64,000 nucleotides of DNA, from NCBI RefSeq assembly GCF_000091325.1, contig NC_014012.1:1178001-1242000 (forward strand). The letters run 5' to 3'. Positions within the stretch are counted from its first letter, which is position 1. Every line of letters begins with the position of its first letter. The stretch is from Shewanella violacea DSS12 (GTDB lineage Bacteria; Pseudomonadota; Gammaproteobacteria; Enterobacterales; Shewanellaceae). Below the pieces are notes generated by a model that saw nothing but the letters and a program-made list of their open reading frames with translations, was not told the origin of the DNA and did not search any database. The translations under genes and the position numbers were made by a program. Below are positions 14,607 through 23,752 of this stretch, piece after piece.

Positions 14607-17273
14607 ATGAAATTGAAGTTGATCACTGCCGCAATCACGCTTGTGTTAGTAACAAGCGCTTGCTCAGATACAAACATTGCAACGAATAACCCCGAGTCAG
14701 CTCATTCCAGTCAAGCTAAGGCTAACAGCCTAGATCAAGTACAACTAAACACACTTGGCGATACATTAGAGATTAAGTATCGGGTAGTGACTAACTACCC
14801 GCAAGGATGTTCGACTTCAGGTGTCGATGGCCGTTGCTTCACGGCGCAGATAGATCTGACCTCAGCTGTCGACTTAGACAGTCACGATTGGGCTATCTAT
14901 TTCAGTCAGATGCGTCCAGTGCAGTCGGTGAATTCCAAAGAGTTTACTATTACTCGAGTCAAAGGCGATCTACATAAGATAGCGCCGACTACTGAGTTTA
15001 CAGGACTCAAGCAGGGCATCACTAAGACCATAGAGTTTAAAGGTGAGCTGTGGCAACTATCTGAAACCGATGCTATGCCAAACTATTACCTGGTATCAGC
15101 TGAGTTAGAACCGGTACTTATCAAGAGCACGGCAGTGACGCTGGACAGTGAAACTGGCATGGAGCTTCGTCCCTATGTGGTGTCATTCACCGATGAGGAT
15201 AAACAGTATAAGCGCAGTGATACCGATAAAGTGAAGTGGGCAACAGCTGAGGTACTATTTCAGGCTAATCAGGGAATAGACTTTCAGCCCGAGCTGGTCA
15301 CCAACACGATAATCCCAACTCCTTTGAGGCTTGAAGTCAGCTCAACCGATAAGCCTGTGTCCCTTAAAGGCGGCATTAAGCTTGAGCTTAATGATGTTAA
15401 ACGCCAAGCCATAGATGCAGCACTTGCTCGCCTGAGCCGCATCGGTGTCAAAGAGGCATCGTCTGGTCTAGTCGTTAGTCTCTTACCACTGGAGATGAAG
15501 TCTACATCTGGCGCATATTTGTTAGATATCGCCAAGGATAAAATCACCATCTCTGCGGCGGATGATGCGGGTTTCTCCTATGGCCTATCTTCACTGACCA
15601 GTCTTCTCGATAGTAATGACTTGGTTATTAACACCATGAGAGTCGAAGATTCCCCCCGTTATGATTTTCGCGGCATGCACATAGATGTGTCGAGAAATTT
15701 TCACAGTAAGCAGCTGGTGTTGGATATGTTAGATCAGATGGCGGCCTATAAACTGAATAAGCTGCATCTGCACATGGCCGACGATGAGGGTTGGCGTCTG
15801 GAGATAGACGGCTTACCTGAACTCACAGATATCGGCAGCAAGCGATGTCATGACTTGAGTGAAACAAGGTGCTTGTTACCTCAGCTTGGTAGTGGCCCGT
15901 TTGCCGCTGCTAAGGTCAATGGCTATTACTCAAAAGCCGATTATATCGAGATATTAAAATATGCTGGCGCCAGACAGATTCAGGTCATTCCCTCAATGGA
16001 TATGCCGGGACACTCAAGAGCGGCCATCAAGTCCATGGAAGCGCGTTATCGCAAGCTAGCTGCAACCGGTGACATAAAAGGGGCTAATGAGTATCGTTTG
16101 GTCGACCCTAAAGACACCACTGTCTATTCATCGATCCAATACTATGACGATAACACCCTTAACGTGTGTATGGAGTCGACCTTTCACTTCGTCGATAAGG
16201 TAATCGACGAGATTGCTAAATTGCATCAACAAGCGGGTCAGCCTCTATCTGTCTATCATATTGGTGCCGATGAAACTGCCGGTGCCTGGTTAGACTCTCC
16301 AATTTGTAAGGCGTTTCTTGCCAAAAATAATCAAGGCGTGACCACAAGCGATGAATTTGGTGCCTATTTTATCGAGCGTGTATCGAATACCTTGCATGAT
16401 AAAGGTATAGAGCCTGCGGGTTGGAGTGATGGTATGAGCCATACCCGTCCACAGAACATGCCGAAAGCCTCCCAAACCAATGTATGGGATGTTATCTCAC
16501 ACAAGGGGTTTCGCCGCGCGCATCAGCAAGCCAATTTAGGTTGGGACGCAGTATTGGGTATGCCTGAGATGCTTTATTTTGATTTTCCCTATGAGGCTGA
16601 TCCTAAAGAGCATGGATATTACTGGGCGAGTCGTAACACCAACGAGCGTAAGTTATATGGTTTTATGCCTGACAACTTGCCGGCCAATGCCGAACAGTGG
16701 ACCGATATTCAAGGTGAGCCCTTCGAAGCCGACGACACTGAGAAACGAGATGAAGCAGGTAAGCTAGTCAGTGGCCCAATGAAGCAAGGGATGTCTTTTT
16801 CCGGGCTTCAGGGGCAGATCTGGAGTGAAACACTCAGAAGCGATTCCGTGGTTGAATATATGACTTTTCCACGTCTACTTATCTTGGCTGAGAAAGCCTG
16901 GCATAAGGCGAGCTGGGAAGTGCCCTATCAATATAAAGGGGCTGTTTATAATCACACTAGCGGCTACTTTACCCAAGAGATGCGCAATGAGCAGGCTAGC
17001 CAGTGGGCTGTATTAGCTAATACTCTGGGGCAAAAAGAGTTACTTAAACTCGATATGGCTGGCATCGAATATCGGGTACCCACTGTTGGTGCTCATATAC
17101 ATGATGGAAAGCTGCTAACGAATCTTATCTACCCGGGTCTGACCGTTGAATATCGACTTAAGGGGGGTGAGTGGCTTGTTTATCATTCTCCTGTCGCTAT
17201 CTCTGGTCAAGTAGAAGTCAGGGCCGTAGCGGCCGATGGTAAGAGGAAAGGCCGTTCCTTAATCGTAAGATAA
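14607..17273 (+). CDS. hex: Beta-N-acetylhexosaminidase (GH20), probable lipoprotein
   Basis: An 888-residue GH20 enzyme that releases GlcNAc from chitooligosaccharides. Residues 1-19 resemble a lipoprotein signal (LVLVTSAC, with Thr rather than Leu at -3, so anchoring is probable rather than certain). Next comes the cellulose/chitin-binding-like CHB_HEX N-terminal domain (about 45-215), the GH20b domain (about 240-345) and the TIM barrel from RYDFRGMHIDVSRNFH. The catalytic Asp-Glu pair is D555-E556 in YHIGADETAG. A C-terminal immunoglobulin-like domain (CHB_HEX_C) closes it. It precedes nagK-nagA-nagX on the same strand; the next promoter carries another NagR operator. Confidence 0.94.
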   Translation: MKLKLITAAITLVLVTSACSDTNIATNNPESAHSSQAKANSLDQVQLNTLGDTLEIKYRVVTNYPQGCSTSGVDGRCFTAQIDLTSAVDLDSHDWAIYFSQMRPVQSVNSKEFTITRVKGDLHKIAPTTEFTGLKQGITKTIEFKGELWQLSETDAMPNYYLVSAELEPVLIKSTAVTLDSETGMELRPYVVSFTDEDKQYKRSDTDKVKWATAEVLFQANQGIDFQPELVTNTIIPTPLRLEVSSTDKPVSLKGGIKLELNDVKRQAIDAALARLSRIGVKEASSGLVVSLLPLEMKSTSGAYLLDIAKDKITISAADDAGFSYGLSSLTSLLDSNDLVINTMRVEDSPRYDFRGMHIDVSRNFHSKQLVLDMLDQMAAYKLNKLHLHMADDEGWRLEIDGLPELTDIGSKRCHDLSETRCLLPQLGSGPFAAAKVNGYYSKADYIEILKYAGARQIQVIPSMDMPGHSRAAIKSMEARYRKLAATGDIKGANEYRLVDPKDTTVYSSIQYYDDNTLNVCMESTFHFVDKVIDEIAKLHQQAGQPLSVYHIGADETAGAWLDSPICKAFLAKNNQGVTTSDEFGAYFIERVSNTLHDKGIEPAGWSDGMSHTRPQNMPKASQTNVWDVISHKGFRRAHQQANLGWDAVLGMPEMLYFDFPYEADPKEHGYYWASRNTNERKLYGFMPDNLPANAEQWTDIQGEPFEADDTEKRDEAGKLVSGPMKQGMSFSGLQGQIWSETLRSDSVVEYMTFPRLLILAEKAWHKASWEVPYQYKGAVYNHTSGYFTQEMRNEQASQWAVLANTLGQKELLKLDMAGIEYRVPTVGAHIHDGKLLTNLIYPGLTVEYRLKGGEWLVYHSPVAISGQVEVRAVAADGKRKGRSLIVR

Positions 17274-17394
17274 AGGGGGGAGGTGATATTTGTGGCTGCA
17301 TGTGACCAATAAATGCAGCCAGTCTATTTTTACCGTTTTGGTACTTTAACTTGGCTTTAGTTAATACTATTGCTCTTAGCCTAAATGAAACTAA

Positions 17395-17408
17395 TGACAG
17401 CGCTGTCA
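17395..17408. promoter_or_regulatory. NagR operator 4 (before nagK)
   Basis: TGACAGCGCTGTCA, a perfect 14-base palindrome about 90 bases before the nagK start, same core as the other three sites. Confidence 0.8.
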
Positions 17409-17497
17409 CTTGTGTTGTAACATGATGTTAACTTGGTCAGTGAGCAGGCATCTGCGAGTAGCGCTAAGCCTTGGATAAAACTGTGAATGAGGTCTGT

Positions 17498-18400
17498 ATG
17501 AAAGTGAACCAGACGAAGGAGAAATCGTTGTTTATAGGTATTGATGGTGGCGGCAGTAAATGCAGGGCAACAATTTACTCTAGCGAAGACGGTGTAATTG
17601 GTACTGGTGTAGCTGGACGTGCAAATCCACTTCACGGTTTATCACAGACATTTGAATCCATTCAGATGTCCACCGAGCTAGCGTTAAAAGATGCAGGTAT
17701 GAGCTTAAGCGATAGTAAGGTACTGGTTGCCGGACTTGGTCTCGCCGGGGTGAATATCCCCAAGTTTTATCAAGATATTGTTAGCTGGGATCACCCCTTT
17801 GCCGATATGTTTGTCACCACGGATCTGCATACCGCTTGTATCGGCGCACATCGCGGTGGCGAAGGTGCGGTGATCATAACGGGGACAGGATCCTGCGGAT
17901 ATGCTCATGTGGGTGACAAGCATCTGTACCTTGGTGGTCATGGTTTTGCACTCGGCGACAAAGGCAGTGGCGCCTGGTTAGGATTAAAGGCGGCCGAGCA
18001 AGCCTTGTTGCATCTCGATGGTTTTGCGGAACATACTATTTTAACCGAACGTATTCTCAATCATTTCAAAGCTCATAACGCCATGGGAATAGTTGAATGC
18101 TTGGCTGGTCAAACTTCCAGTGTTTATGCCAAGCTGGCTAGAACCGTGCTTGAATGTGCAAATGAGCAAGATCATGTGGCTAAAAAAATCGTTAAGGAAG
18201 GAGCAGCCTATATCAGTGAGCTGGCTCGTAAACTCTTCGAGGTGAACCCGCCGCGATTTTCTATGATAGGTGGATTGGCTGAGCCCTTAGCTCCATGGTT
18301 AGATAAAGATGTCATCGCTAAGCTGTCACCAACTTTAGCGCCTCCTGAGCTTGGGGCTACCTATTTTGCGCGTCAAAAGTTTAGGAACAATAAGACATGA
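17498..18400 (+). CDS. nagK: N-acetylglucosamine kinase (BadF/BadG/BcrA/BcrD ATPase family)
   Basis: About 300 residues. The ASKHA phosphate-1 loop FIGIDGGGSKCRA (D16-K21) and the GTGSCGYA loop near residue 130 place it in the BadF-type kinases, and its locus identifies it as the GlcNAc kinase described for Shewanella. It would make GlcNAc-6-phosphate, the substrate of NagA encoded next door. The ATG at 17498 has an AGG site about 6 bases upstream; the frame also contains a TTG at 17471 that I did not choose. The stop overlaps the nagA start by four bases (ATGA), so translation is coupled. Operator 4 lies just upstream. Confidence 0.9.
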   Translation: MKVNQTKEKSLFIGIDGGGSKCRATIYSSEDGVIGTGVAGRANPLHGLSQTFESIQMSTELALKDAGMSLSDSKVLVAGLGLAGVNIPKFYQDIVSWDHPFADMFVTTDLHTACIGAHRGGEGAVIITGTGSCGYAHVGDKHLYLGGHGFALGDKGSGAWLGLKAAEQALLHLDGFAEHTILTERILNHFKAHNAMGIVECLAGQTSSVYAKLARTVLECANEQDHVAKKIVKEGAAYISELARKLFEVNPPRFSMIGGLAEPLAPWLDKDVIAKLSPTLAPPELGATYFARQKFRNNKT

Positions 18401-19530
18401 AGCAGACAATAATCGCTGAGCGAGTATTCGATGGTGAACAGTTTCATCGTGATCTGGCCATCACTATAGAAGATGGCCATATTCTTGCTCTGGATAGTGT
18501 CGCTGGTGCAAAAGAATTTAAAATAGAGGGAACCTTGGTTCCGGGATTTATCGATGTTCAGGTCAATGGCGGTGGTGGTGCACTATTTAATACTGGCGCC
18601 TCAGTCGAATGCATAGAAACTATCGGCAGTGCTCATGCCAAGTTTGGTACTACAGGCTTCTTACCTACATTAATTACCGACGATGTAGATGTCATGAGCC
18701 GAGCGGCGGATGCGGTAGCCGCTTCATTGGTTAAAGGCAGTGCCGGGGTTTTAGGGGTGCATTTTGAAGGCCCACATCTGTCTATTCCTAAGAAAGGCGT
18801 TCATCCTCAATGTCATATTCGTCGTATATCTGATGCCGAACTTGAGATATTCAGCCGTGATGATCTGGGATTAAAAATGGTCACCTTAGCCCCTGAAAAT
18901 GTTTCGGTGGATGTGATTAAAGCCTTAGTTGCTGCCGATGTCAGAGTCTGTTTAGGCCATTCAAATGCAGATTATGAGACTGTAGTCGCGGCATTAGATG
19001 CCGGTGCCACAGGTTTTACTCACCTATTTAATGCCATGTCCAGCTTTGGCTCCCGTGAGCCGGGTATGGTAGGCGCTGCAATCGAGAGTCGAGATGCCTG
19101 GTGTGGACTCATCGTCGATGGTCATCATGTACACTCAGCTGCGGCTAGGGTAGCAATTTACGCTAAGCCAAGAGGCAAGGTGATGCTAGTCACAGATGCT
19201 ATGCCACCTGTAGGTCTTGAAGAGGAAGCGAGTTTCGAACTCTTTGGCACTCAAGTCATACGTCAAGGCGATAGATTAAACGCCGTGACAGGTGAGCTTG
19301 CCGGCTGTGTATTAGACATGGCGGGCGCCGTTAGAAATACAGTCAATATGTTAGGTTTACCTTTGGGTGAAGCAATCCGCATGGGGTCCTTGTATCCTGC
19401 TGAGTATTTAGGTTTAGATAAAAGCCAGGGACAAATCAGTCTTGGTAGCCGAGCCGATCTAGTAGTGCTAAACGATGAGCTTAAAGTACAGCAGACATTT
19501 ATAGGTGGTAGATCTGTTTTTAAGGTCTAA
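18397..19530 (+). CDS. nagA: N-acetylglucosamine-6-phosphate deacetylase
   Basis: A 377-residue amidohydrolase. The family markers are all there: PGFIDVQVNGGGG near residue 49, HFEGPHLSIPKKGVH (metal-binding Glu) near 121, LGHSNADY at about 187, TGFTHLFNAMS at about 206, and the catalytic Asp in VTDAMPPVG at about 265. It deacetylates GlcNAc-6-P to glucosamine-6-P. It is translationally coupled to nagK. The next enzyme, a glucosamine-6-P deaminase (NagB), is not in this window. Confidence 0.95.
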   Translation: MKQTIIAERVFDGEQFHRDLAITIEDGHILALDSVAGAKEFKIEGTLVPGFIDVQVNGGGGALFNTGASVECIETIGSAHAKFGTTGFLPTLITDDVDVMSRAADAVAASLVKGSAGVLGVHFEGPHLSIPKKGVHPQCHIRRISDAELEIFSRDDLGLKMVTLAPENVSVDVIKALVAADVRVCLGHSNADYETVVAALDAGATGFTHLFNAMSSFGSREPGMVGAAIESRDAWCGLIVDGHHVHSAAARVAIYAKPRGKVMLVTDAMPPVGLEEEASFELFGTQVIRQGDRLNAVTGELAGCVLDMAGAVRNTVNMLGLPLGEAIRMGSLYPAEYLGLDKSQGQISLGSRADLVVLNDELKVQQTFIGGRSVFKV

Positions 19531-19542
19531 CATAGCAATTTA

Positions 19543-19574
19543 CATAAAGCCCTAGTCATCTGTCTGGGGCTTTA
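19543..19574 (+). terminator. Terminator after nagA
   Basis: AAAGCCCTAG and CTGGGGCTTT form a 10-base stem with one G-U pair and flanking A/T runs. It would separate nagKA from nagX or attenuate between them. Confidence 0.7.
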
Positions 19575-19639
19575 TGTTATCTAGGATATGAAGATAACAG
19601 CATAAGAATAATAATAACGATAAATATAGGGAAGTCGTA

Positions 19640-20776
19640 ATGGAAGCGAGTCTTACTAAAGCACCTAAACGCAGGTTGATGTCCCTCGATGCTCTAAGGG
19701 GCTTCGATATGTTCTGGATTCTAGGCGGTGAAGCCCTCTTTGCCGGTTTGTTGGCCTGGAGCAGTTGGCAAGGGTGGCAATGGGCCGATGCTCAGATGCA
19801 TCATAGCCAATGGCATGGCTTTACTTTCTATGACCTGATATTTCCTCTATTTATCTTCCTCTCAGGTGTCGCTCTAGGCCTATCTCCTAAACGTTTAGAC
19901 AAGCTTCCGATTGCCCAGAGAATGCCACTCTATAAGCATTCAGTGAAACGACTCTTCTTACTACTCTTCTTTGGTGTGCTCTATAACCATGGCTGGGGTA
20001 CAGGTGCACCAGTTGCTATAGATGAAGTGAGATATGCCAGTGTGCTGGGGCGTATTGCTTTCGCCTGGTTTTTTGCTGCCATGTTAGTCTGGCATACCAG
20101 CTTTAGAACCCAAGTGTTTGTTACTTTAGGGATATTGATAGCTTATGGGCTATTACAGTTATTTATGCCATTTCCAGGTGGGGTAGGAGGTGTGTTTACC
20201 CCGCAAGGGACTATTAACGCTTATGTTGATACACATTTTCTGCCGGGGATCACTTATCAGAATAGGCCTTTAGATCCTGAAGGCATCCTGTCAACGATTC
20301 CCGCTGTTGCCAATGCCATGGCTGGAGTGTTTGTTGGTCATTTTATCGTTAAGGAACACAAGCAAGGAGAGTGGGCTAAAGTGGTTTGCTTGCTACTTAG
20401 TGGAGCTTTTATTCTGGCCTTAGGCTGGTGGGTTAATTTAATTATTCCTGTGAATAAAGATCTCTGGACCAGTTCCTTCGTACTTGTGACCACAGGATGG
20501 AGCATCATATTGCTAGCCATTTTTTATGCCCTGGTAGATGTGCTTAAATGGCAAAAGATAGCATTTCCATTTGTGGTTATCGGTTGTAATGCCATCATCA
20601 TCTATTTGGCATCCAGTTTAGTTAACTGGAAGTATACTGCCCAGAGCCTGTTCGGCGGTGTGGTTAATTACTTCTCGGTCGCGGCTCAGCCCTTAATCGG
20701 CGTCATTGCTCTGCTGCTCGTACAGTGGCTAGTATTGTATTGGATGTATAAACGAGACATCTTTATCAAGGTTTAA
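19640..20776 (+). CDS. nagX: Inner membrane protein NagX (DUF5009 / heparan-alpha-glucosaminide acetyltransferase-like)
   Basis: A 378-residue polytopic membrane protein with about ten hydrophobic segments. It opens with RLMSLDALRGFDMFWILGGE, the family's N-terminal signature, and carries the histidine-containing HSQWHGFTFYDLIFPLFIF loop. It belongs to the transmembrane acyltransferase group related to lysosomal HGSNAT. In Shewanella, nagX is part of the GlcNAc gene set, but its biochemical role (acetyl transfer or transport) is unsettled. It follows nagA after a terminator-like hairpin, and no NagR operator was found directly before it. Confidence 0.85.
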   Translation: MEASLTKAPKRRLMSLDALRGFDMFWILGGEALFAGLLAWSSWQGWQWADAQMHHSQWHGFTFYDLIFPLFIFLSGVALGLSPKRLDKLPIAQRMPLYKHSVKRLFLLLFFGVLYNHGWGTGAPVAIDEVRYASVLGRIAFAWFFAAMLVWHTSFRTQVFVTLGILIAYGLLQLFMPFPGGVGGVFTPQGTINAYVDTHFLPGITYQNRPLDPEGILSTIPAVANAMAGVFVGHFIVKEHKQGEWAKVVCLLLSGAFILALGWWVNLIIPVNKDLWTSSFVLVTTGWSIILLAIFYALVDVLKWQKIAFPFVVIGCNAIIIYLASSLVNWKYTAQSLFGGVVNYFSVAAQPLIGVIALLLVQWLVLYWMYKRDIFIKV

Positions 20777-20864
20777 GGGTACTTCATAATAAAGTCTATC
20801 CTACTCCTAATCAGTGACTTGGTAGACTTAGGAGCCACAGCGGCTCTTGGAATAAGTATGTCAG

Positions 20865-20889
20865 CAGCTCTACTAACTGAGCTATAGCC
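20865..20889 (-). pseudogene. tRNA 5'-half fragment
   Basis: Reverse complement reads CTATAGCTCAGTTAGTAGAG, a D-arm remnant; no anticodon or T arm follows. Confidence 0.5.
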
Positions 20890-20930
20890 TCTTAAGCTGT
20901 TACTTGTTTCAACTTGAGAGTTTTAGGTAT

Positions 20931-20960
20931 AAAAAGCCACGTAATTAACGTGGCTTTTTT
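20931..20960 (-). terminator. Terminator hairpin at the left end of the tRNA array
   Basis: AAAAAGCCACGT-AATTA-ACGTGGCTTTTTT, functional in either direction; likely stops the leftward tRNA transcripts and/or nagX. Confidence 0.8.
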
Positions 20961-20990
20961 TGTGCTTCACTTTTGATGAAAGAGTGAAGA

Positions 20991-21118
20991 TGGTACCAGC
21001 ACCAAGAGTCGGCTTTGCTCTCTGTTACTCAATACTGCCGAAGGGAGCCTACTGCTGCTGGTATATTGCTGAGGTTTAGTGAGTAAGTCACTTGTTCTAC
21101 CAACTGAGCTATGCTGGC
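20991..21118 (-). pseudogene. Decayed tRNA-Thr copy with expanded middle
   Basis: The tRNA 3' end (TGGTACCAGCACCAAGAGTC) and 5' half (CTACCAACTGAGCTATGCTGGC) are recognisable, separated by about 55 unrelated bases. Confidence 0.6.
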
Positions 21119-21193
21119 TTGCTGTTTAATTTATCTATTCATAAATTCCAGATATAAAAAAGCCCCGAGCAATGTCGAGGCTTTCTAACTGTA

Positions 21194-21240
21194 TAGTGCC
21201 AACATCAAGAGTTGAAGCTCAGGTGAAGGTAACCTACTGA
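21194..21240 (-). pseudogene. tRNA-Thr 3'-half fragment
   Basis: TAGTGCCAACATCAAGAG resembles the acceptor/T-arm end of the intact gene; ACCTACTGA matches the variable/anticodon edge. Confidence 0.5.
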
Positions 21241-21335
21241 TTTATTGGGTTGAATAAAACTATAAATTTCAGATACAAAAAAGCCACTAATTAAAGTGGC
21301 TTGCTTGTTCTTCACTTTATATTAAAGAGTGAAGA

Positions 21336-21385
21336 TGGTGCCGTCACCAGGAGTCGAAGCAACGGTGAATGTAACCTACTGATTC
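21336..21385 (-). pseudogene. tRNA-Thr 3'-half fragment
   Basis: TGGTGCCGTCACCAGGAGTC then ACCTACTGATT; D arm and acceptor 5' strand missing. Confidence 0.5.
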
Positions 21386-21419
21386 ATTGGATTGAATATA
21401 ACTATAAATTTCAGGCATT

Positions 21420-21449
21420 AAAAAGCCCCGAACAATGTCGAGGCTTTTT
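21420..21449 (-). terminator. Terminator of the left tRNA unit
   Basis: AAAAAGCCCCGA-ACAATG-TCGAGGCTTTTT right behind the tRNA-Thr 3' end on the minus strand; copies recur at 21159 and 22292. Confidence 0.82.
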
Positions 21450-21456
21450 AATTGTA

Positions 21457-21532
<76 letters not shown>

Positions 21533-21568
21533 TTATGCTTTAACAGTCTTAGACTATTAATATAATGT

Positions 21569-21644
21569 TGGTGCCCGAACCCGGAATCGAACCAGGGACA
21601 CGAGGATTTTCAATCCTCTGCTCTACCGACTGAGCTATTCGGGC
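21569..21644 (-). tRNA. tRNA-Phe (anticodon GAA), copy 1
   Basis: 76 bases with CCA. Reverse complement begins GCCCGAATAGCTCAGTCGG; anticodon loop TTGAAAA; T loop TTCGATT. First gene of the left Phe-Thr transcription unit, 36 bases ahead of tRNA-Thr. Confidence 0.96.
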
Positions 21645-21736
21645 AACTAACTAAGTGTTAGTCATCTACTTCAAATGAATTTTAAACCTAAGTTCAAATA
21701 AGGAGTTTGAAGTCCTATCTCGTTTGGAGTGCGCGT

Positions 21737-21765
21737 ATAATATAGCGATGTTATTAGCTGTGCAA
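21737..21765 (-). promoter_or_regulatory. Stable-RNA promoter of the left Phe-Thr unit
   Basis: On the minus strand TTGCAC, 17-base spacer, TATTAT, then ACGCGC as a GC-rich discriminator typical of stringently controlled tRNA promoters. About 93 bases before tRNA-Phe. Confidence 0.78.
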
Positions 21766-21983
21766 GCAGTTTCTTGGCAAACTAGTTTAAGCTGTCAAAA
21801 ACTGAACAATCTATCTAGTTGAGGCTGTATTTTAGGCTTAAAAAGCTGTCTTAATCCCCGTGTTGAGCAATAAAAAGACTATTTTAAGTTCACTCATTAA
21901 GGGGGACTTGCTTTTAGTTATTGAATATAACCAATGGGGCCTTTTAAAATACCAAGATCAGCTGCTCTTAGACTGAGTAAGTT

Positions 21984-22008
21984 AGTTACTTAAGCTGCTT
22001 AAGTAACT
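21984..22008. repeat. Perfect 11-base inverted repeat
   Basis: AGTTACTTAAG-CTG-CTTAAGTAACT; no T tract, function unknown. Confidence 0.45.
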
Positions 22009-22047
22009 GATAGCCTACTATGCTGGCTGCTTTTGATTATACACAGG

Positions 22048-22135
22048 TGGTGCTGGCAGCAAGAGGAGCTGCTGTTGGTATATGGCTGAAATTTAGCCAG
22101 TAAGTCACTTGCTCTACCAACTAAGCTATGCTGGC
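22048..22135 (-). pseudogene. Decayed tRNA-Thr copy
   Basis: Same two-part structure as the copy at 20991: TGGTGCTGGCAGCAAGAG and, later, CTCTACCAACTAAGCTATGC, with substitutions that destroy the cloverleaf. Confidence 0.6.
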
Positions 22136-22207
22136 TTGCTGTTTAATTTATCTATTCACAAATTTCAGATACAAAAAAGCCACTCAAAAGAGTGGCTTCG
22201 TCGTATA

Positions 22208-22257
22208 TGGTGCCGGCACCAAGAGTCGAAGCTCCGGTGTAAGTAACCTACTGATTC
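22208..22257 (-). pseudogene. tRNA-Thr 3'-half fragment
   Basis: TGGTGCCGGCACCAAGAGTC is identical to the intact gene's end, then diverges after the T arm. Confidence 0.55.
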
Positions 22258-22328
22258 ATTGGATTGAATATAACTATAAATTTCAGGCATTAAAAAGCCC
22301 CGAACAATGTCGAGGCTTTTTAACTGTA

Positions 22329-22380
22329 TAGTGCCAACATCAAGAGTTGAAGCTCAGGTGAAGGTAACCTACTGATTCAT
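22329..22380 (-). pseudogene. tRNA-Thr 3'-half fragment
   Basis: Same TAGTGCCAACATCAAGAG version as the fragment at 21194. Confidence 0.5.
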
Positions 22381-22411
22381 TGGGTTGAATAAAACTATAA
22401 ATTTCAGATAC

Positions 22412-22436
22412 AAAAAAGCCACTCAAAAGAGTGGCT
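22412..22436 (-). terminator. Terminator of the right tRNA unit
   Basis: AAAAAAGCCACTC-AAAA-GAGTGGC; on the minus strand the stem is followed by six T. Confidence 0.82.
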
Positions 22437-22446
22437 TCGTCGTATA

Positions 22447-22522
<76 letters not shown>

Positions 22523-22542
22523 GTATTTTTTATCAAAAGATT

Positions 22543-22600
22543 AACTCGGGAGCAATCTATTTGATTACCAGTCACAACTCTAATAAAGAGCTATGCCGGC
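22543..22600 (-). pseudogene. Decayed tRNA-Thr between copy 2 and tRNA-Phe
   Basis: Keeps AACTCGGGA, GATTAC.AGTCA and AGCTATGCCGGC in order but with disrupted arms. Shows this unit once held two Thr genes behind Phe. Confidence 0.6.
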
Positions 22601-22607
22601 TAAATGT

Positions 22608-22683
22608 TGGTGCCCGAACCCGGAATCGAACCAGGGACACGAGGATTTTCAATCCTCTGCTCTACCGACTGAGCTATTCGGGC
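22608..22683 (-). tRNA. tRNA-Phe (anticodon GAA), copy 2
   Basis: Identical over all 76 bases to the tRNA-Phe at 21569; first gene of the right unit. Confidence 0.96.
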
Positions 22684-22783
22684 AACTAACTAAGTGTTAG
22701 CTATCTACTTCAAATGAATTTCAACTTAAGTTTAAACTTAGTTAAAATTAGGTTGTTATACCTAGTTCGTTCGAAGTGGGCGT

Positions 22784-22812
22784 ATCTTATAGCGCAGCCT
22801 TTCAGCCTGCAA
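22784..22812 (-). promoter_or_regulatory. Stable-RNA promoter of the right Phe-Thr unit
   Basis: On the minus strand TTGCAG, 17-base spacer, TAAGAT, then ACGCCC. Homologous in layout to the promoter at 21737, so the promoter was duplicated with the tRNAs. The remaining stretch to 23131 shows no gene. Confidence 0.72.
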
Positions 22813-23131
22813 GTGCTATTTTGTCATAAAGCTACTGTTCGGTTAGTTAGTGTGCAGTGCCGGTCTTTATTTCTCCACTATCGCGATCTATTGCTCTGCA
22901 GTATTCCCATCATCTCACCATTTCACAAAAACGTGCCTTTGTGCTGTTTGAATAGTTCTATTTACAAATGATTACCATTATTAATTGGTCTGAGCGGCCT
23001 TTAAATGACTTAATAAACAATAAAATGAATATAAGGTTCTAAAAAATCGAACTATAGAGCCTACTTTTAGCGGTTTTAGTTTTAAAAATAGAACGTATGC
23101 TGTGAGTCATTAGTTAATCATAAGGTGTGTC

Positions 23132-23680
23132 ATGTTTCGTAACACAGAAAAATCCTATGGGGTCATAGCCATATTGGCTCACTGGATATCGGCAATCGCT
23201 GTCATAGGTCTATTTGCCGCTGGGATATGGATGGTTGAATTAACCTATTACAGTAGCTGGTATAAAACGGCTCCTGATCTACATAAAAGTGTTGGCATAT
23301 TATTGTTTGTTTTAACGATTTCAAGACTTGCTTGGAAGTTTACTAATCCTAAGCCTGCACCACTGAGTGAGCACAAATCTTGGGAGGTTACCGCCGGTCA
23401 TCTTGCCCATAGTGCTATCTACTTGCTACTGATTTTGATCATGTGCAGTGGATATCTGATCTCCACGGCTGATGGGCGAGGGATAAGTGTGTTCAATTTG
23501 TTTGAAGTTCCCGGAGTCGGTGACTTGTTCGATAATCAGGCCGATATAGCCGGTTTATTTCATCAGTTTGCCGCTTACAGTCTGATAGGACTCCTTGTCA
23601 TCCATATCTTGGGTGCATTAAAACACCACTTTTTTGATAAAGATTCAACACTGGTACGCATGATCACGGTTTTCAAATAG
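23132..23680 (+). CDS. Cytochrome b561 (YceJ type)
   Basis: A 182-residue di-heme membrane cytochrome with four hydrophobic helices. Histidines placed for heme ligation include the one in ILAHWISAIAVIGLF (about residue 14), DLHKSVGILLF (about 52), the one in FHQFAAYSLIGLLVIHILGALKHH and its partners. Length fits the family (about 175-190). It sits 72 bases before a YceI gene, the usual yceJ-yceI pair; such cytochromes are thought to pass electrons between the quinone pool and periplasmic partners, but the physiological acceptor here is unknown. Confidence 0.9.
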   Translation: MFRNTEKSYGVIAILAHWISAIAVIGLFAAGIWMVELTYYSSWYKTAPDLHKSVGILLFVLTISRLAWKFTNPKPAPLSEHKSWEVTAGHLAHSAIYLLLILIMCSGYLISTADGRGISVFNLFEVPGVGDLFDNQADIAGLFHQFAAYSLIGLLVIHILGALKHHFFDKDSTLVRMITVFK

Positions 23681-23752
23681 AAAATGATAAACACAATTTT
23701 ATAAACAAAAGCTCAAAGACAGAAGCTTAAAACTTTAAAGGAAGATAAATTC

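Noticed and set aside
22714..22971. 85-codon frame right of the tRNA-Phe
   Set aside because: It overlaps the tRNA promoter, has unusual composition and no ribosome site.
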